Positions 8,308-16,860 are shown, counted from the first letter of the stretch. The stretch is 64,000 bases of DNA from an uncultured Dokdonia sp. (GCF_947492535.1 NZ_CANLNH010000006.1:62001-126000), one strand, 5' to 3'. A program made the numbers and translations. Notes: generated by a model from the letters alone, not told the origin.

Positions 8308-9564
8308 TTATCTGTTAAACGGATATTCTTGTATCCAGTTATACCCTCTACTAGTAAGTCTGAAATCGTCTTTTGTTAAGATTTTTGTCATACAATCAAT
8401 AGTATCATTTTTATGTATGCCTTGAAAACGCATAGTAGAATCTGTACGGGTATATTTCATAGTATATACTTTTGTAGTGTCTTTATAGCTAGCCCATGTA
8501 ATTTTTTGAGTTAAAGTGTCTATTTGGGTAGAATACCCAAAACGGCTCATATCGGTTCTGTAAAACAACGTATGGTCTTTCCATTCTATATCTACATAAC
8601 GCCATGCTACTGTATCTTTTAGAGTTGGAACAATTTCCTTACCGTTTGCTTTAAAACTTGTTACTTCATAAAGTCCATATAATGGCGGTTTTGGAGCATT
8701 AGGGCCATATTCATCTATATACCTCATCGTTTCTATTAAAGGATAAATAACTATAAACAACATAACGATCCATGTGCCAATTACTGAAAGCTTTTTACGT
8801 TTTGATTTTAGAAATGGTATAAAAGATAGTTGAGGAGTCGTAGGTTTTAAATCCAAAAGGGTATGAATGAGTTGCTTAATTTTTGGAGAAACAATAATAA
8901 TAGCCATTAGCCATAATTCTGTAGAAAATAATTTTACAGGAACATCATAAAAATAATTAAGCGCCATTACATTAGCCATAACCCCTGTGAGGATTAATGC
9001 ACCTAAATAACGAGTACGATAGTAAAGTACTAGTATCCCTCCGGTGACTTCCATAACCCCTGAAAAAATAGTATATTCTGGAGAAAACCCAATAAATGTC
9101 CAAGCAAGTCCCATAGGAGACATTTCCCCTAAAGGCTGTAATAGCCTAAAAAAACCAGGCTCTGAAAATTGCATAGGAATTACTTTTTGCCATCCATATG
9201 ACATCATATTGTATCCTAAGAAATAGCGAAGTAATGTAATAAACCAGTAATTTAATCGAATTAAATTATGTTTCTTCTTGTCTAATACTGTCCATATAAT
9301 AGTGATAAGGAACGATACAATTACAATAACTAGAAGTAATACATAATTATAAGTAGTATCACCACTACCATTTTCAAAAACCGTAATTTCTTTATCTAGA
9401 TGTAAGATATTTTTTGCAAACCAAGGTATGAATGCTTGGTACATATTTGAAAACCATGTATTGATAAAACCTAAAAAAGGAATGTAACTTACAGGAAAAG
9501 GAATAATGAGTAACGTAAAGAAACTTACTATAAAACGAAATAGAAAACGATTTTTGATAAACAT
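8308..9564 (-). CDS. DoxX-like multi-pass membrane protein
   Basis: 418 residues with about eight hydrophobic segments. The centre (about 110-230) carries the DoxX-like four-helix pattern: a first helix with YNMMSYGWQKVIPMQF, a GxxEVTGGILVLYYRTRYLGALIL helix pair, then a helix ending before SPKIKQLI. The C-terminal part after about residue 280 is a soluble, beta-rich domain that ends in DFRLTSRGYNWIQEYPFNR. DoxX relatives are linked to respiratory or redox membrane roles, but the exact function is not known. It is likely a single-gene unit. Confidence 0.75.
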   Translation of the reverse strand: MFIKNRFLFRFIVSFFTLLIIPFPVSYIPFLGFINTWFSNMYQAFIPWFAKNILHLDKEITVFENGSGDTTYNYVLLLVIVIVSFLITIIWTVLDKKKHNLIRLNYWFITLLRYFLGYNMMSYGWQKVIPMQFSEPGFFRLLQPLGEMSPMGLAWTFIGFSPEYTIFSGVMEVTGGILVLYYRTRYLGALILTGVMANVMALNYFYDVPVKLFSTELWLMAIIIVSPKIKQLIHTLLDLKPTTPQLSFIPFLKSKRKKLSVIGTWIVMLFIVIYPLIETMRYIDEYGPNAPKPPLYGLYEVTSFKANGKEIVPTLKDTVAWRYVDIEWKDHTLFYRTDMSRFGYSTQIDTLTQKITWASYKDTTKVYTMKYTRTDSTMRFQGIHKNDTIDCMTKILTKDDFRLTSRGYNWIQEYPFNR

Positions 9565-9657
9565 ATTATTGATGAAGCGTTAATTTGTATCGTAAAATAC
9601 TTGTTCTAACTTTTAATTTAAAAAAATTAACTTTTTTATAAAAAAATAAAATATTGT

Positions 9658-9684
9658 TGTAACAAAATATATTGCGAGTCGTCT
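9658..9684 (+). promoter_or_regulatory. Putative ECF sigma-dependent autoregulatory promoter
   Basis: TGTAAC (9658-9663) followed after 16 bases by CGTCT (9680-9684) matches the AAC / CGTC form of many ECF promoters. It lies 25 bases before the sigma gene, which suggests that the factor transcribes its own operon. The pattern is visible; autoregulation is inferred. Confidence 0.5.
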
Positions 9685-9708
9685 CCCTTATAACTAACCG
9701 AAATTAAT

Positions 9709-10218
9709 ATGGATCAAACAGCGTTCATACATCTTGTAAATCCTTTTAAAGATAAAATATATCGTGTGGCCAAACGATTACTTATCTCTGAAGATGAAGC
9801 AAAAGATGCAACACAAGAAATTTTGTTGCGTTTGTGGACACGTAGATCCCAAATGAAACAATATAGAAGCGTCGAAGCATTTGCGATGACCATGACAAAA
9901 AATTACTGTTACGACTCATTAAAGGCAAAACGAAATAATAACCTTAGAATAGTTCACAGTAATTATGAAGATCATTCTCGTAATACAGGAAGACAAATCG
10001 AGGCTTCTAACGAAGTAGAATGGGTATATAAATTAATGAAAAAATTACCCGAACAACAGCAGTTAATACTGCAATTAAGAGATGTAGAGCAATTTGATAA
10101 TTCAGAAATTGCAGCTATGTTAGAAATGAATGAAACAGCGGTACGTGTTGCATTATCACGTGCTAGAAAAACCATAAGAGAAGCATTAATTAAAAAACAA
10201 AACTATGGAATCCAATAA
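9709..10218 (+). CDS. RNA polymerase ECF-type sigma-70 factor
   Basis: 169 residues. Region 2 spans about 7-75 (DEAKDATQEILLRLW is the core-binding and -10 recognition helix set). Region 4 is in the C-terminal third: LPEQQQLILQLRDVEQFDNSEIAAMLEMNE followed by a helix-turn-helix with SRARKTIREAL. The size and domain order are typical of extracytoplasmic-function sigma factors. It overlaps the next gene by 14 bases, indicating translational coupling to its probable anti-sigma partner. Confidence 0.95.
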   Translation: MDQTAFIHLVNPFKDKIYRVAKRLLISEDEAKDATQEILLRLWTRRSQMKQYRSVEAFAMTMTKNYCYDSLKAKRNNNLRIVHSNYEDHSRNTGRQIEASNEVEWVYKLMKKLPEQQQLILQLRDVEQFDNSEIAAMLEMNETAVRVALSRARKTIREALIKKQNYGIQ

Positions 10219-10654
10219 AGTTGAGCAGTTACTGGAAGCCTATTTTGAGGGAGCGACGACACTTGCACAAGAAAAGCAATTGCGCACGTATTTTACAAGT
10301 GACGATGTAGCACCTCATTTAGAAAGTTATAGAGATCTATTTACAGCCTTTGCCTTTGCATCGAAAGAAACATATGATCAACCTATACACTTACCAAAAC
10401 AGAAGAAGCCTATGCTTCGTTGGATTTCTGGAGTAGCCGCAGCTGCACTATTAGTTATAGGTATTATAACTCAAATGAATAATCAACCTCCTATTGAAAC
10501 TAATACGTATGTAGGGACCTTACCACAAGAGGAAGGAATCCTAAAAACAAAACAAGCATTAGGGTTAATGGGTAAAATGTTTAGTGAAAGTACTGCACAG
10601 CTGGGAGCAGTAAATGAATATAATAAAACAACCAGCAATTTTTTTAAACAATAA
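10205..10654 (+). CDS. Probable anti-sigma factor, single-pass membrane protein
   Basis: 149 residues, no signal peptide. The N-terminal about 60 residues (EQLLEAYFEGATTLAQEKQLRTYF) match the short cytosolic helix region of Bacteroidetes anti-sigma-like proteins. One transmembrane helix follows (about 76-92, WISGVAAAALLVIGIITQM), leaving a short outside tail. Its ATG lies inside the end of the sigma gene. The position and topology argue for membrane sequestration of the sigma factor; the role is inferred. Confidence 0.75.
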   Translation: MESNKVEQLLEAYFEGATTLAQEKQLRTYFTSDDVAPHLESYRDLFTAFAFASKETYDQPIHLPKQKKPMLRWISGVAAAALLVIGIITQMNNQPPIETNTYVGTLPQEEGILKTKQALGLMGKMFSESTAQLGAVNEYNKTTSNFFKQ

Positions 10655-10665
10655 AATAAACAAAA

Positions 10666-11202
10666 ATGAAAAAAATAATTATAGCCGTAGTATTGTTAGT
10701 ATCATCTATGACGATGGTTGCACAAAATCAGTTTGATAAATTTGAATCTATGAAAGGGGTATCATCCATGGTGATGAATCAAAAAATGTTCAAATTATTG
10801 AGTAAAGTAGACCTTAACTCATCAGATCCAGAAATGCAATCTTATATAGAGTTAGTAAACAATCTGGAAAATGTAAAAATGTTTACAACCACAAAAGAAA
10901 ACTTGGCTTCTCAAATGAATAGTACAATGGCAAGTTATATTTCTTCTTCTAATCTTGAAGAATTATTAAGAGCTACTGATGATGGGAAGAATGTAAAGTT
11001 TTATTACAAACCAGGTAGTAGTGATGATTACGTAAAAGAATTTGTAATGTTCCTTAATGGAGATATAGATGGAGAAGATCGTACTGTATTTTTCCAAGTA
11101 ACAGGAAACATAGATTTAAAACAAATTTCAAAACTCGCACAAGAGCTAAACTTTAAAGGAAGCGAAGCACTTAAAGATGTTGATAAAGCTAAAAAAGGAT
11201 AA
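10666..11202 (+). CDS. DUF4252 domain-containing secreted protein
   Basis: 178 residues with a signal peptide ending at VAQ. The region NQFDKFESMKGVSSMVMNQKMFKLL and the later FVMFLNGDIDGEDRTVFFQVTGNIDLKQISKLA match the DUF4252 pattern common in Bacteroidetes. It begins 11 bases after the anti-sigma-like gene and is followed 3 bases later by a second DUF4252 gene. The pair is probably the envelope output, or a sensor part, of the ECF system. Molecular role unknown. Confidence 0.82.
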   Translation: MKKIIIAVVLLVSSMTMVAQNQFDKFESMKGVSSMVMNQKMFKLLSKVDLNSSDPEMQSYIELVNNLENVKMFTTTKENLASQMNSTMASYISSSNLEELLRATDDGKNVKFYYKPGSSDDYVKEFVMFLNGDIDGEDRTVFFQVTGNIDLKQISKLAQELNFKGSEALKDVDKAKKG

Positions 11203-11205
11203 ATT

Positions 11206-11757
11206 ATGAAAGGAATAGTAAAAATAATTGCCATCATTTTCTTTGCTGGTATCACTCTTACAAGTTGTAAAGATGGTGAAACCTTACAAGAATATTATGT
11301 AGCAAATCAAAATAATACAAACTTTATTTCTGTAGATGTACCTACAAGCTTAATAAGTCAGGATACAAAAGCGTTAGATGAAGAACAAAAGAAAGTGCTT
11401 AAAAGTGTACGTAAGATTAATATCATGGCGTATCCATTAAAAGATGGAACAAGCGCTACTTTTGATAGTGAAGTAACTAAAGTCTCAACCATACTGGCTA
11501 GTGACGATTATGAAGAATTAATGAAAGTTAATTCAGAGATGGGAAATATGAAACTTTATTTTAGAGGAGAAGAAGATGCGATAGATGAGGTAATCTTATT
11601 TGCATCAGAAGATTCTAAAGGATTTGTATTAGCTCGTTTATTAGGTGATGATATGAATATTGCTGATATGGCAAACCTTGCCAAAACGATTGAAGCTGGA
11701 GATATTGATGTTTCTCAATTTGAAGGTGTAATGGATGTATTCAATCAGCAGCAATAA
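11206..11757 (+). CDS. DUF4252 domain-containing lipoprotein
   Basis: 183 residues with a lipobox LTSC near residue 22, so membrane-anchored by lipid. It shares the length, acidic character and the ELMKVNSEMGNMKLYFRG...DEVILFASEDSKGFVLARLLGD arrangement of DUF4252 proteins and resembles the preceding gene. The two probably arose by duplication and diverged. It is the last gene of the four-gene ECF operon, closed by a strong terminator at about 11806. Confidence 0.82.
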   Translation: MKGIVKIIAIIFFAGITLTSCKDGETLQEYYVANQNNTNFISVDVPTSLISQDTKALDEEQKKVLKSVRKINIMAYPLKDGTSATFDSEVTKVSTILASDDYEELMKVNSEMGNMKLYFRGEEDAIDEVILFASEDSKGFVLARLLGDDMNIADMANLAKTIEAGDIDVSQFEGVMDVFNQQQ

Positions 11758-11805
11758 ACACTATCCATAGATACTAGGTATCTGTATATTTTAAAATGTA
11801 AACAC

Positions 11806-11837
11806 TAAAAACCTCGTTTGGCGACGAGGTTTTTTTA
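11806..11837 (+). terminator. Rho-independent terminator of the ECF operon
   Basis: A 9-bp stem (AAACCTCGT / ACGAGGTTT) with a 6-base loop is followed by a run of T residues. It lies 50 bases after the last gene. Confidence 0.9.
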
Positions 11838-11868
11838 ATGCTCCTATTTCTATGTATAAATGATTCCT

Positions 11869-11939
11869 GTATATGCTTTATCGTTTCACTCTCCCTTTGG
11901 TCGTGAATCTCACAAGTTCGATTTCGCGAAAGCGTATAC
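11869..11939. repeat. 70-base interspersed repeat with inverted ends, copy 2
   Basis: Starts GTATATGCTTT and ends CGCGAAAGCGTATA, and shares TGGTCGTGAATCTCACA with the copy at 4232-4300. It sits between two convergent transcription units and contains the TTTCGCGAAA core at 11922-11931. Confidence 0.7.
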
Positions 11940-11989
11940 AACAAGTTATTAGAAAAGAAGTAGATCTTCTCAAGTATATCATGAATGAA

Positions 11990-12021
11990 AATAATAAACC
12001 CCGCAACTAAGCGGGGTTTAT
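11990..12021 (-). terminator. Terminator of the DoxX gene
   Basis: A perfect 10-bp stem (TAAACCCCGC / GCGGGGTTTA) with a 6-base loop. Read on the - strand it is followed by an AT-rich T-containing tract 30 bases after the DoxX stop codon. Confidence 0.8.
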
Positions 12022-12051
12022 AGATCGGTATATATGATGTTATAAACCTAG

Positions 12052-12423
12052 TTATTTTTTATCTAAAGATAATTTACCAGCTCCCATAAGGCCAATGGCT
12101 ACAAAGGCGATTAAATAAAGTAATGCCTTTTCTTTTGTACCTATTGGATCTGCTCCATGTACCATAAAAGCAGCAACAGCCATTGCAATAATAGGAGGTA
12201 TGGTTGCTATACGTGTTTTAATACCTACAAGAATAAGTACAGGGCAGATTACTTCTGCGATGACAATTAAAATAAGAGAGATCGTACTTCCTAATCCAAT
12301 TGGATCTGCAAATTCAAAGTTACCTTGAAGTAAGTTTAATAATTTCGGTAGACCATGCGTAAGCATTAATCCTGAAACACCTACACGTAGTATTAATAAG
12401 CCTAAATCTGTATTCTTTGACAT
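12052..12423 (-). CDS. DoxX family membrane protein
   Basis: 123 residues with four hydrophobic helices. The first contains LLILRVGVSGLMLTHGLPKL, then a short loop with LGLGSTI-like residues, the helix IAEVICPVLILVGIKTRIA and a last helix after KEKALLYLIAFVAIGLMG. This is the compact single-domain DoxX form, an inner-membrane protein sometimes tied to redox or thiosulfate metabolism. It is a lone gene with its own terminator. Confidence 0.9.
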   Translation of the reverse strand: MSKNTDLGLLILRVGVSGLMLTHGLPKLLNLLQGNFEFADPIGLGSTISLILIVIAEVICPVLILVGIKTRIATIPPIIAMAVAAFMVHGADPIGTKEKALLYLIAFVAIGLMGAGKLSLDKK

Positions 12424-12548
12424 GTCTTAAAGTTTTGGTTGATGAGATAAAGTTAACAAAAAGTAGGTATCTACCTAGGTATCTAAATAAAAACATCTTG
12501 ATCTTCGTTTTCATTGTAAGGGTTACATTCTTGAACGAAATGCTATGA

Positions 12549-12580
12549 AATAATAAACCCCGCCAAAGGCGAGGTTTACT
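12549..12580 (-). terminator. Terminator of the repeat-containing T9SS gene
   Basis: An 11-bp stem with one mismatch (TAAACCCCGCC / GGCGAGGTTTA) and an AAA loop lies about 37 bases beyond the stop codon of the - strand gene. Confidence 0.75.
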
Positions 12581-12616
12581 ATTATAATCATAAATATATT
12601 AGAAACTAGATCAAGT

Positions 12617-14317
12617 TTATTTCTTGATAAATTTGATCACACTACTAGCATCTGCACTCTCTAAACGTAAGAAGTAAATACCTGTAGTTAAGTTTGAAAT
12701 ATCAATAGTTCTATTGACAGCATCACTAGGTTCAATCGTTGTAATGATTCTACCTACCATGTCAATAATTTGTGTTCTCTCTATAGAGACACCTGATGTA
12801 TTAGCGATGTTTAACTCATTTTGAGCAGGATTAGGATATACAGAGATATCAATTCCTAATTCATTATCATCTGTACCAAGTACAACTCCATTAATCGCCC
12901 ATAATAATGAATTACGCATAATTAAACCACCATCAGACGTTGTATCCCAAAAATCATCACGCGCATCGATAGATGGTGGATAGAAGTTAATAAATACACG
13001 TCTTGTATTTGCAGGACCTACATTACTATCCCTTATTAATAAAGGTGAACCATCTGTATATTCTGCAATTACAGTAGCTCCCGCTGCAATAGTTCCTCCT
13101 GTATTATGGAAAGAAGCAGTTCCTCCATCAAATGTATTTACATCTGTAAGAATAGGGTCGCTAGGTTCTAAAATAGTACCAATGCCAAGGTTAGCTCCAC
13201 CAGACTGTCCAGAGTTAGAATATAATTCATACTGTGTAAATCCACCAGTAACAGACACATTAGGTGTAAACGTTGCATCTACAACAGGTTTTCCAGAATT
13301 TATGTAATCTTCAAGGACATCTCCTAATGCTGCAGGATCTGCTGCACCCGCATCTGTAAATAAGAAGACAGCATCATAATTTTGAAGTTGTGTAAGGGTA
13401 GGCGTACCGCTACCACTTTGGAATGTGTCAGCATTTAATGTGCCAGTTTCTTCTAATTTGCTTCTTACGTCAAAAATCCAATCTGGATTTCCAGGTGCAC
13501 CAACGATAAGCACAGATGGTCCATCACTGAAGAAAGAAGTCCAACGTAATGCATTTGCCATAATTAAAGCGCCATCTGATGTTGTATCCCAAAAATCATC
13601 ACGCGCATCAATAGATGGTGGATAGAAATTAAGGAAGGTACGTCTTGTATTTGCTGGGCCTACATTTTCTTGGATAATAATAAAAGGATCTGTTGTTGTG
13701 TATTCTGCAATAACAACAGCATCAGTAGCAATCGTTCCTGCAGTATTATGGAAAGAAGCTGTTCCTCCATCAAAGCTAGAAACACCCTCTAAAATAGGAT
13801 GACCAGGATCATTAATAGTACCTATACCTAAGTTAGCTCCGTTAGATTGACCTGAGTTTGAATATAACTCATACGCTGTAAATCCACCTGTAATCGAAAC
13901 ATTAGGTGTAAATGTAGCATCTACAACAGCGCCGCCACTATCAATATACTGCCCTAAGATATCGCCAAACCCCATAGGATCTGCAACTCCAGCATCTGTA
14001 AAGACTAATACCGCATCATACGCTAGAAGCTCTGCAAGTGTAGGAGTTCCAGCCCCAGTTAAAAATGTATCGGCGGCAACAAGACCAGTTCCGTCTAATT
14101 TTGCTTCTACATCATCGATCCAATCGTCATTACCTGGAGCAGCAGCTACCAATACAGATGGTACATCTGCACCCAAGGTATTTTCAACACCATGCTTGTT
14201 CTGAATTCCTATTGGTACGTTGTTTGAATTTTCTGAAGTCCCTGTTCCTTGAGAGAAACCTACAAAAGTTGTTAAAAGTGCGCATAGTAATGCACTCTTT
14301 AGAGTAAAAATTTTCAT
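12617..14317 (-). CDS. T9SS-secreted protein with two tandem 214-residue repeats
   Basis: I choose ATG 14317 (MKIFTLKSALL), which begins a clear signal peptide and lies 33 bases below a -7 box; a longer frame to 14404 would add 29 non-signal residues. The 566-residue protein has two similar blocks (about 52-265 and 266-478), each starting PSVL(V/I)(A/V)(A/G)APGN and containing FTDAG, VVDATFTPNVS, TASFHNT and NFYPPSIDARDDFWDTTSDG. Residues about 490-566 are a T9SS type A sorting domain (VYPNPAQNEL, GIYFLRL). The repeat fold resembles a flavodoxin- or GATase-like alpha/beta module, an inference only. Function unknown. Confidence 0.82.
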   Translation of the reverse strand: MKIFTLKSALLCALLTTFVGFSQGTGTSENSNNVPIGIQNKHGVENTLGADVPSVLVAAAPGNDDWIDDVEAKLDGTGLVAADTFLTGAGTPTLAELLAYDAVLVFTDAGVADPMGFGDILGQYIDSGGAVVDATFTPNVSITGGFTAYELYSNSGQSNGANLGIGTINDPGHPILEGVSSFDGGTASFHNTAGTIATDAVVIAEYTTTDPFIIIQENVGPANTRRTFLNFYPPSIDARDDFWDTTSDGALIMANALRWTSFFSDGPSVLIVGAPGNPDWIFDVRSKLEETGTLNADTFQSGSGTPTLTQLQNYDAVFLFTDAGAADPAALGDVLEDYINSGKPVVDATFTPNVSVTGGFTQYELYSNSGQSGGANLGIGTILEPSDPILTDVNTFDGGTASFHNTGGTIAAGATVIAEYTDGSPLLIRDSNVGPANTRRVFINFYPPSIDARDDFWDTTSDGGLIMRNSLLWAINGVVLGTDDNELGIDISVYPNPAQNELNIANTSGVSIERTQIIDMVGRIITTIEPSDAVNRTIDISNLTTGIYFLRLESADASSVIKFIKK

Positions 14318-14350
14318 AATTAATAATTGTTTTAGTGAGATATTATTATG

Positions 14351-14358
14351 CAAATCTA
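14351..14358 (-). promoter_or_regulatory. -7 promoter box for the T9SS repeat gene
   Basis: Reads TAGATTTG on the - strand, a full TAnnTTTG match, 33 bases before the chosen start. No TTG at the ideal -33 distance was found. It supports the shorter start codon. Confidence 0.5.
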
Positions 14359-14404
14359 CATAAAAAAATCTTTCATTAACACTTTTAGTTACAATTAGGG
14401 GCAT

Positions 14405-14690
14405 TTGCCCCTAATTGTAACAGCTATGTTTTTAGTGATTTGTGATGATACTATGGCAATTACTTTATTTTTCTGTAAGATTTTACGCATGTCAATATTT
14501 CTAAATCCAGTCAGAATAGTACATGACGTAATTTTTATTTTCTTTTACTGAATACTTAGAATAACTACTTGATAGTCATCTCCATAAATTAAATCGTAAG
14601 AAAAATCTTTTTAATAGATGTGGATTTTACGTATTTGTTAAATCATGGATGTATTTAATTTGAGTAGGTAACTACTATACGATATGACAC
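14405..14690. other. Intergenic region, no gene seen
   Basis: AT-rich stretch between the promoter of the T9SS gene and the terminator of the SulP gene. I see no RNA-like structure or intact reading frame with a credible start. Confidence 0.4.
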
Positions 14691-14693
14691 CAT

Positions 14694-14733
14694 AAAAAAA
14701 GTCCCAAATAACATGTTATTTGGGACTTTTTTC
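14694..14733 (-). terminator. Strong terminator of the sulP gene
   Basis: A 16-bp stem (AAAAGTCCCAAATAAC paired with its complement) centred on ACATGT with T-runs on both sides, so it could work in both directions. It lies just after the SulP stop codon. Confidence 0.9.
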
Positions 14734-14748
14734 AGAAATAGATGAAAA

Positions 14749-16410
14749 CTATACTTCTGTATCTAGTAAATCGGTTACCACATGATAACGAGGATCATCT
14801 ACTGCGGTTTCTATTACTTGATCAAACTTAGGATTTGCTTTTAAAAGCAATGCTTTACATTCAGGACTAAGGTGTGTTAATTTCACCTGTTTTCCAGCAT
14901 CAAGGTATTTATTTGCAATACCACGTAAGGCTTCTATACCAGAATGATCATTTACACGTGATTCTATAAAATCAATTTCTACAACATCAGGATCATTTTT
15001 TACATCAAACTTAGAATTAAAGTTTTGAATAGATCCGAAGAATAGCGGTCCCCATATTTCATATACTTTGGTACCGTCTTCTTTAATACGTTTACGCGCA
15101 CGAATCATCGTAGCATTTTTCCATGCAAATACTAGCGCACTCATGATCACCCCAGCTATTACAGCAACAGCTAAATCTTGCCACACTGTAATTGCAGATA
15201 CAGCAATGAGTACAAAAGCATCTGCTAAGGGTATTTTATTTAAGATTCTAAAACTTGACCAAGCAAAGGTTCCTATTACAACCATAAACATTACCCCTAC
15301 CAATGCAGCAATAGGAATTTGCTCAATAAGCGGTGCTCCAAATAAAATAAAACATAATAATGCCACAGCCGCTACAGCTCCCGATAGACGACCACGCCCT
15401 CCAGAGTTTACATTAATGATAGATTGCCCAATCATGGCACAACCACCCATTCCTCCAAAGAGACCGTTTAAGATATTAGCACTTCCTTGTGCAACGCACT
15501 CACGATTACCACTACCACGAGTTTCTGTCATATCATCTATTAGGTTTAAAGTCATAAGCGACTCTATCAATCCTACAGCAGCTAATATAAATGCGGTTGA
15601 TAGGATAAGCCATTTATTAGCTAAAATACTATCTAACACTACGGAATCAAATATTTGGAATTGGAAGGTTGGTAATCCACCTTCTAATCCGCTACCGTCC
15701 TTTGTACCTTCGCGAATAAAAGATCCTACCGTATCCATATCTAAGTTTCCTAAAATAACAATAGCAGCTACTGTTACAATGGCAACAAGGGCTGCGGGTA
15801 CTTTTTTAGTGATTTTAGGTAAGAAATACATAATTGCCATGGTAAATCCTACAAAACCTAGCATGATCCAAAAAGCCCCATTCGAAAATAATGCAGAAAA
15901 CCAAGCTCCAGTATCTCCTGTAAATGAGATGTTTTCTGTGCCTAAACTTGGAAATAATTTTAATTGAGATAAAAAGATAACGATAGCAAGTCCATTTACA
16001 AATCCCATCATCACAGGATGCGGAATTAAACGCACAAACTTTCCTAATTTGAAAATTCCAGCTGTAATCTGAATGGCACCTACAAAGAGAAGGGTAATAA
16101 ATAACCACTGCAATCCAAGGTTTTCAATAGGCGTAGCCAGTGCATCACCTACTTCATTTCCTTTTTGAATCATATGCACCATTACAACAGCCATAGCACC
16201 AGTAGCACCAGAAATCATTCCTGGACGTCCTCCAAAAAGAGCTGTAATAATTCCCATCATAAACGCACCATAAAGACCTACCAGTGGCGGAATATCTGCA
16301 ACAAAAGCAAAAGCAACTGCTTCTGGAACTAATGCAAGAGCTACCGTAAGTCCAGAGAGAATATCATCTTTAGGATTAAATGTGAAATTTTTAAATATGC
16401 GTTGTATCAT
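14749..16410 (-). CDS. SulP family inorganic anion transporter
   Basis: 553 residues. The transport domain has about 12-14 hydrophobic segments, beginning GLTVALALVPEAVAFAF with the conserved VPEA segment and continuing with GLYGAFMMGI and SGATGAMAVVM, which are SulP signatures. Residues about 450-553 form a cytoplasmic STAS domain (VVEIDFIESRVNDHSG). Members move sulfate, bicarbonate or other anions with H+ or Na+; substrate is not readable here. No carbonic anhydrase gene is next to it, which would have supported bicarbonate. A -7 box and a strong terminator indicate a single-gene unit. Confidence 0.93.
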   Translation of the reverse strand: MIQRIFKNFTFNPKDDILSGLTVALALVPEAVAFAFVADIPPLVGLYGAFMMGIITALFGGRPGMISGATGAMAVVMVHMIQKGNEVGDALATPIENLGLQWLFITLLFVGAIQITAGIFKLGKFVRLIPHPVMMGFVNGLAIVIFLSQLKLFPSLGTENISFTGDTGAWFSALFSNGAFWIMLGFVGFTMAIMYFLPKITKKVPAALVAIVTVAAIVILGNLDMDTVGSFIREGTKDGSGLEGGLPTFQFQIFDSVVLDSILANKWLILSTAFILAAVGLIESLMTLNLIDDMTETRGSGNRECVAQGSANILNGLFGGMGGCAMIGQSIINVNSGGRGRLSGAVAAVALLCFILFGAPLIEQIPIAALVGVMFMVVIGTFAWSSFRILNKIPLADAFVLIAVSAITVWQDLAVAVIAGVIMSALVFAWKNATMIRARKRIKEDGTKVYEIWGPLFFGSIQNFNSKFDVKNDPDVVEIDFIESRVNDHSGIEALRGIANKYLDAGKQVKLTHLSPECKALLLKANPKFDQVIETAVDDPRYHVVTDLLDTEV

Positions 16411-16428
16411 CTTCCAATTTTAAGCCTG

Positions 16429-16436
16429 CAAAGATA
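16429..16436 (-). promoter_or_regulatory. -7 promoter box of the sulP gene
   Basis: Reads TATCTTTG on the - strand (TAnnTTTG), 18 bases before the start codon at 16410. The -33 element is not clear. Confidence 0.5.
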
Positions 16437-16512
16437 TAGTATTCTCGTGCCAAGCCCTAATGCATAGATTTGTTTTTACGATAGCGTTTTCGGGTATGTG
16501 TTTTATGTGTGT

Positions 16513-16538
16513 ATATACGCTTTCGCGAAAGCGTATAT
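16513..16538. repeat. Perfect 26-base palindrome containing GCTTTCGCGAAAGC
   Basis: An exact inverted repeat centred between 16525 and 16526, flanked by TATAC/GTATA arms. It is upstream of the sulP promoter in the 450-base gap. Member of the dispersed palindrome family. Confidence 0.85.
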
Positions 16539-16619
16539 TGGGAAAAAGAATGAAGAAAATAGACTTTGAAAAGTACTTTGTTCATATCACATAGCCATTT
16601 CTTAAGAAACTAGGGTATC

Positions 16620-16666
16620 ATAAAAATAGAGTATTACTCTAATTTAGAGTAATACTCTATTTTTAT
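16620..16666. terminator. Very strong stem-loop, possible bidirectional terminator
   Basis: A perfect 22-bp stem with an ATT loop (arms 16620-16641 and 16645-16666) has A-runs on one side and T-runs on the other. It could terminate the small - strand gene at 16861, although that stop is about 200 bases away. It could instead be a mobile-element remnant. Confidence 0.6.
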
Positions 16667-16672
16667 ATAGAT

Positions 16673-16741
16673 TGTCACACTGAGCTTGTCGAAGTGCTCG
16701 TATGATTCGTTTGTTTTATAAGTAGTCTTCGACAAGCTCAG
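16673..16741. repeat. Inverted repeat CTGAGCTTGTCGAAG, REP-like
   Basis: CTGAGCTTGTCGAAG (16680-16694) is inverted as CTTCGACAAGCTCAG (16727-16741) around a 32-base spacer, with TGTCACA just outside the left arm. From memory, GAGCTTGTCGAAG-type palindromes are common intergenic repeats in many bacteria. Function unknown. Confidence 0.7.
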
Positions 16742-16860
16742 ACATACATATGAGTTGACTGAATACATTTTCATATAAAATTATATCGAAGTCAACAAGT
16801 TATAGATTAAGACAAGTTTTGTGTCTTATGTCTTGCAGTGCAGCAATCCTGAGTCATTTT

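Noticed and set aside
15068-15967. Long antisense open frame of 299 residues over the sulP gene
   Set aside because: Low-complexity, Pro/Ala/Thr-rich translation without motifs, fully inside the well-supported SulP coding region on the other strand.
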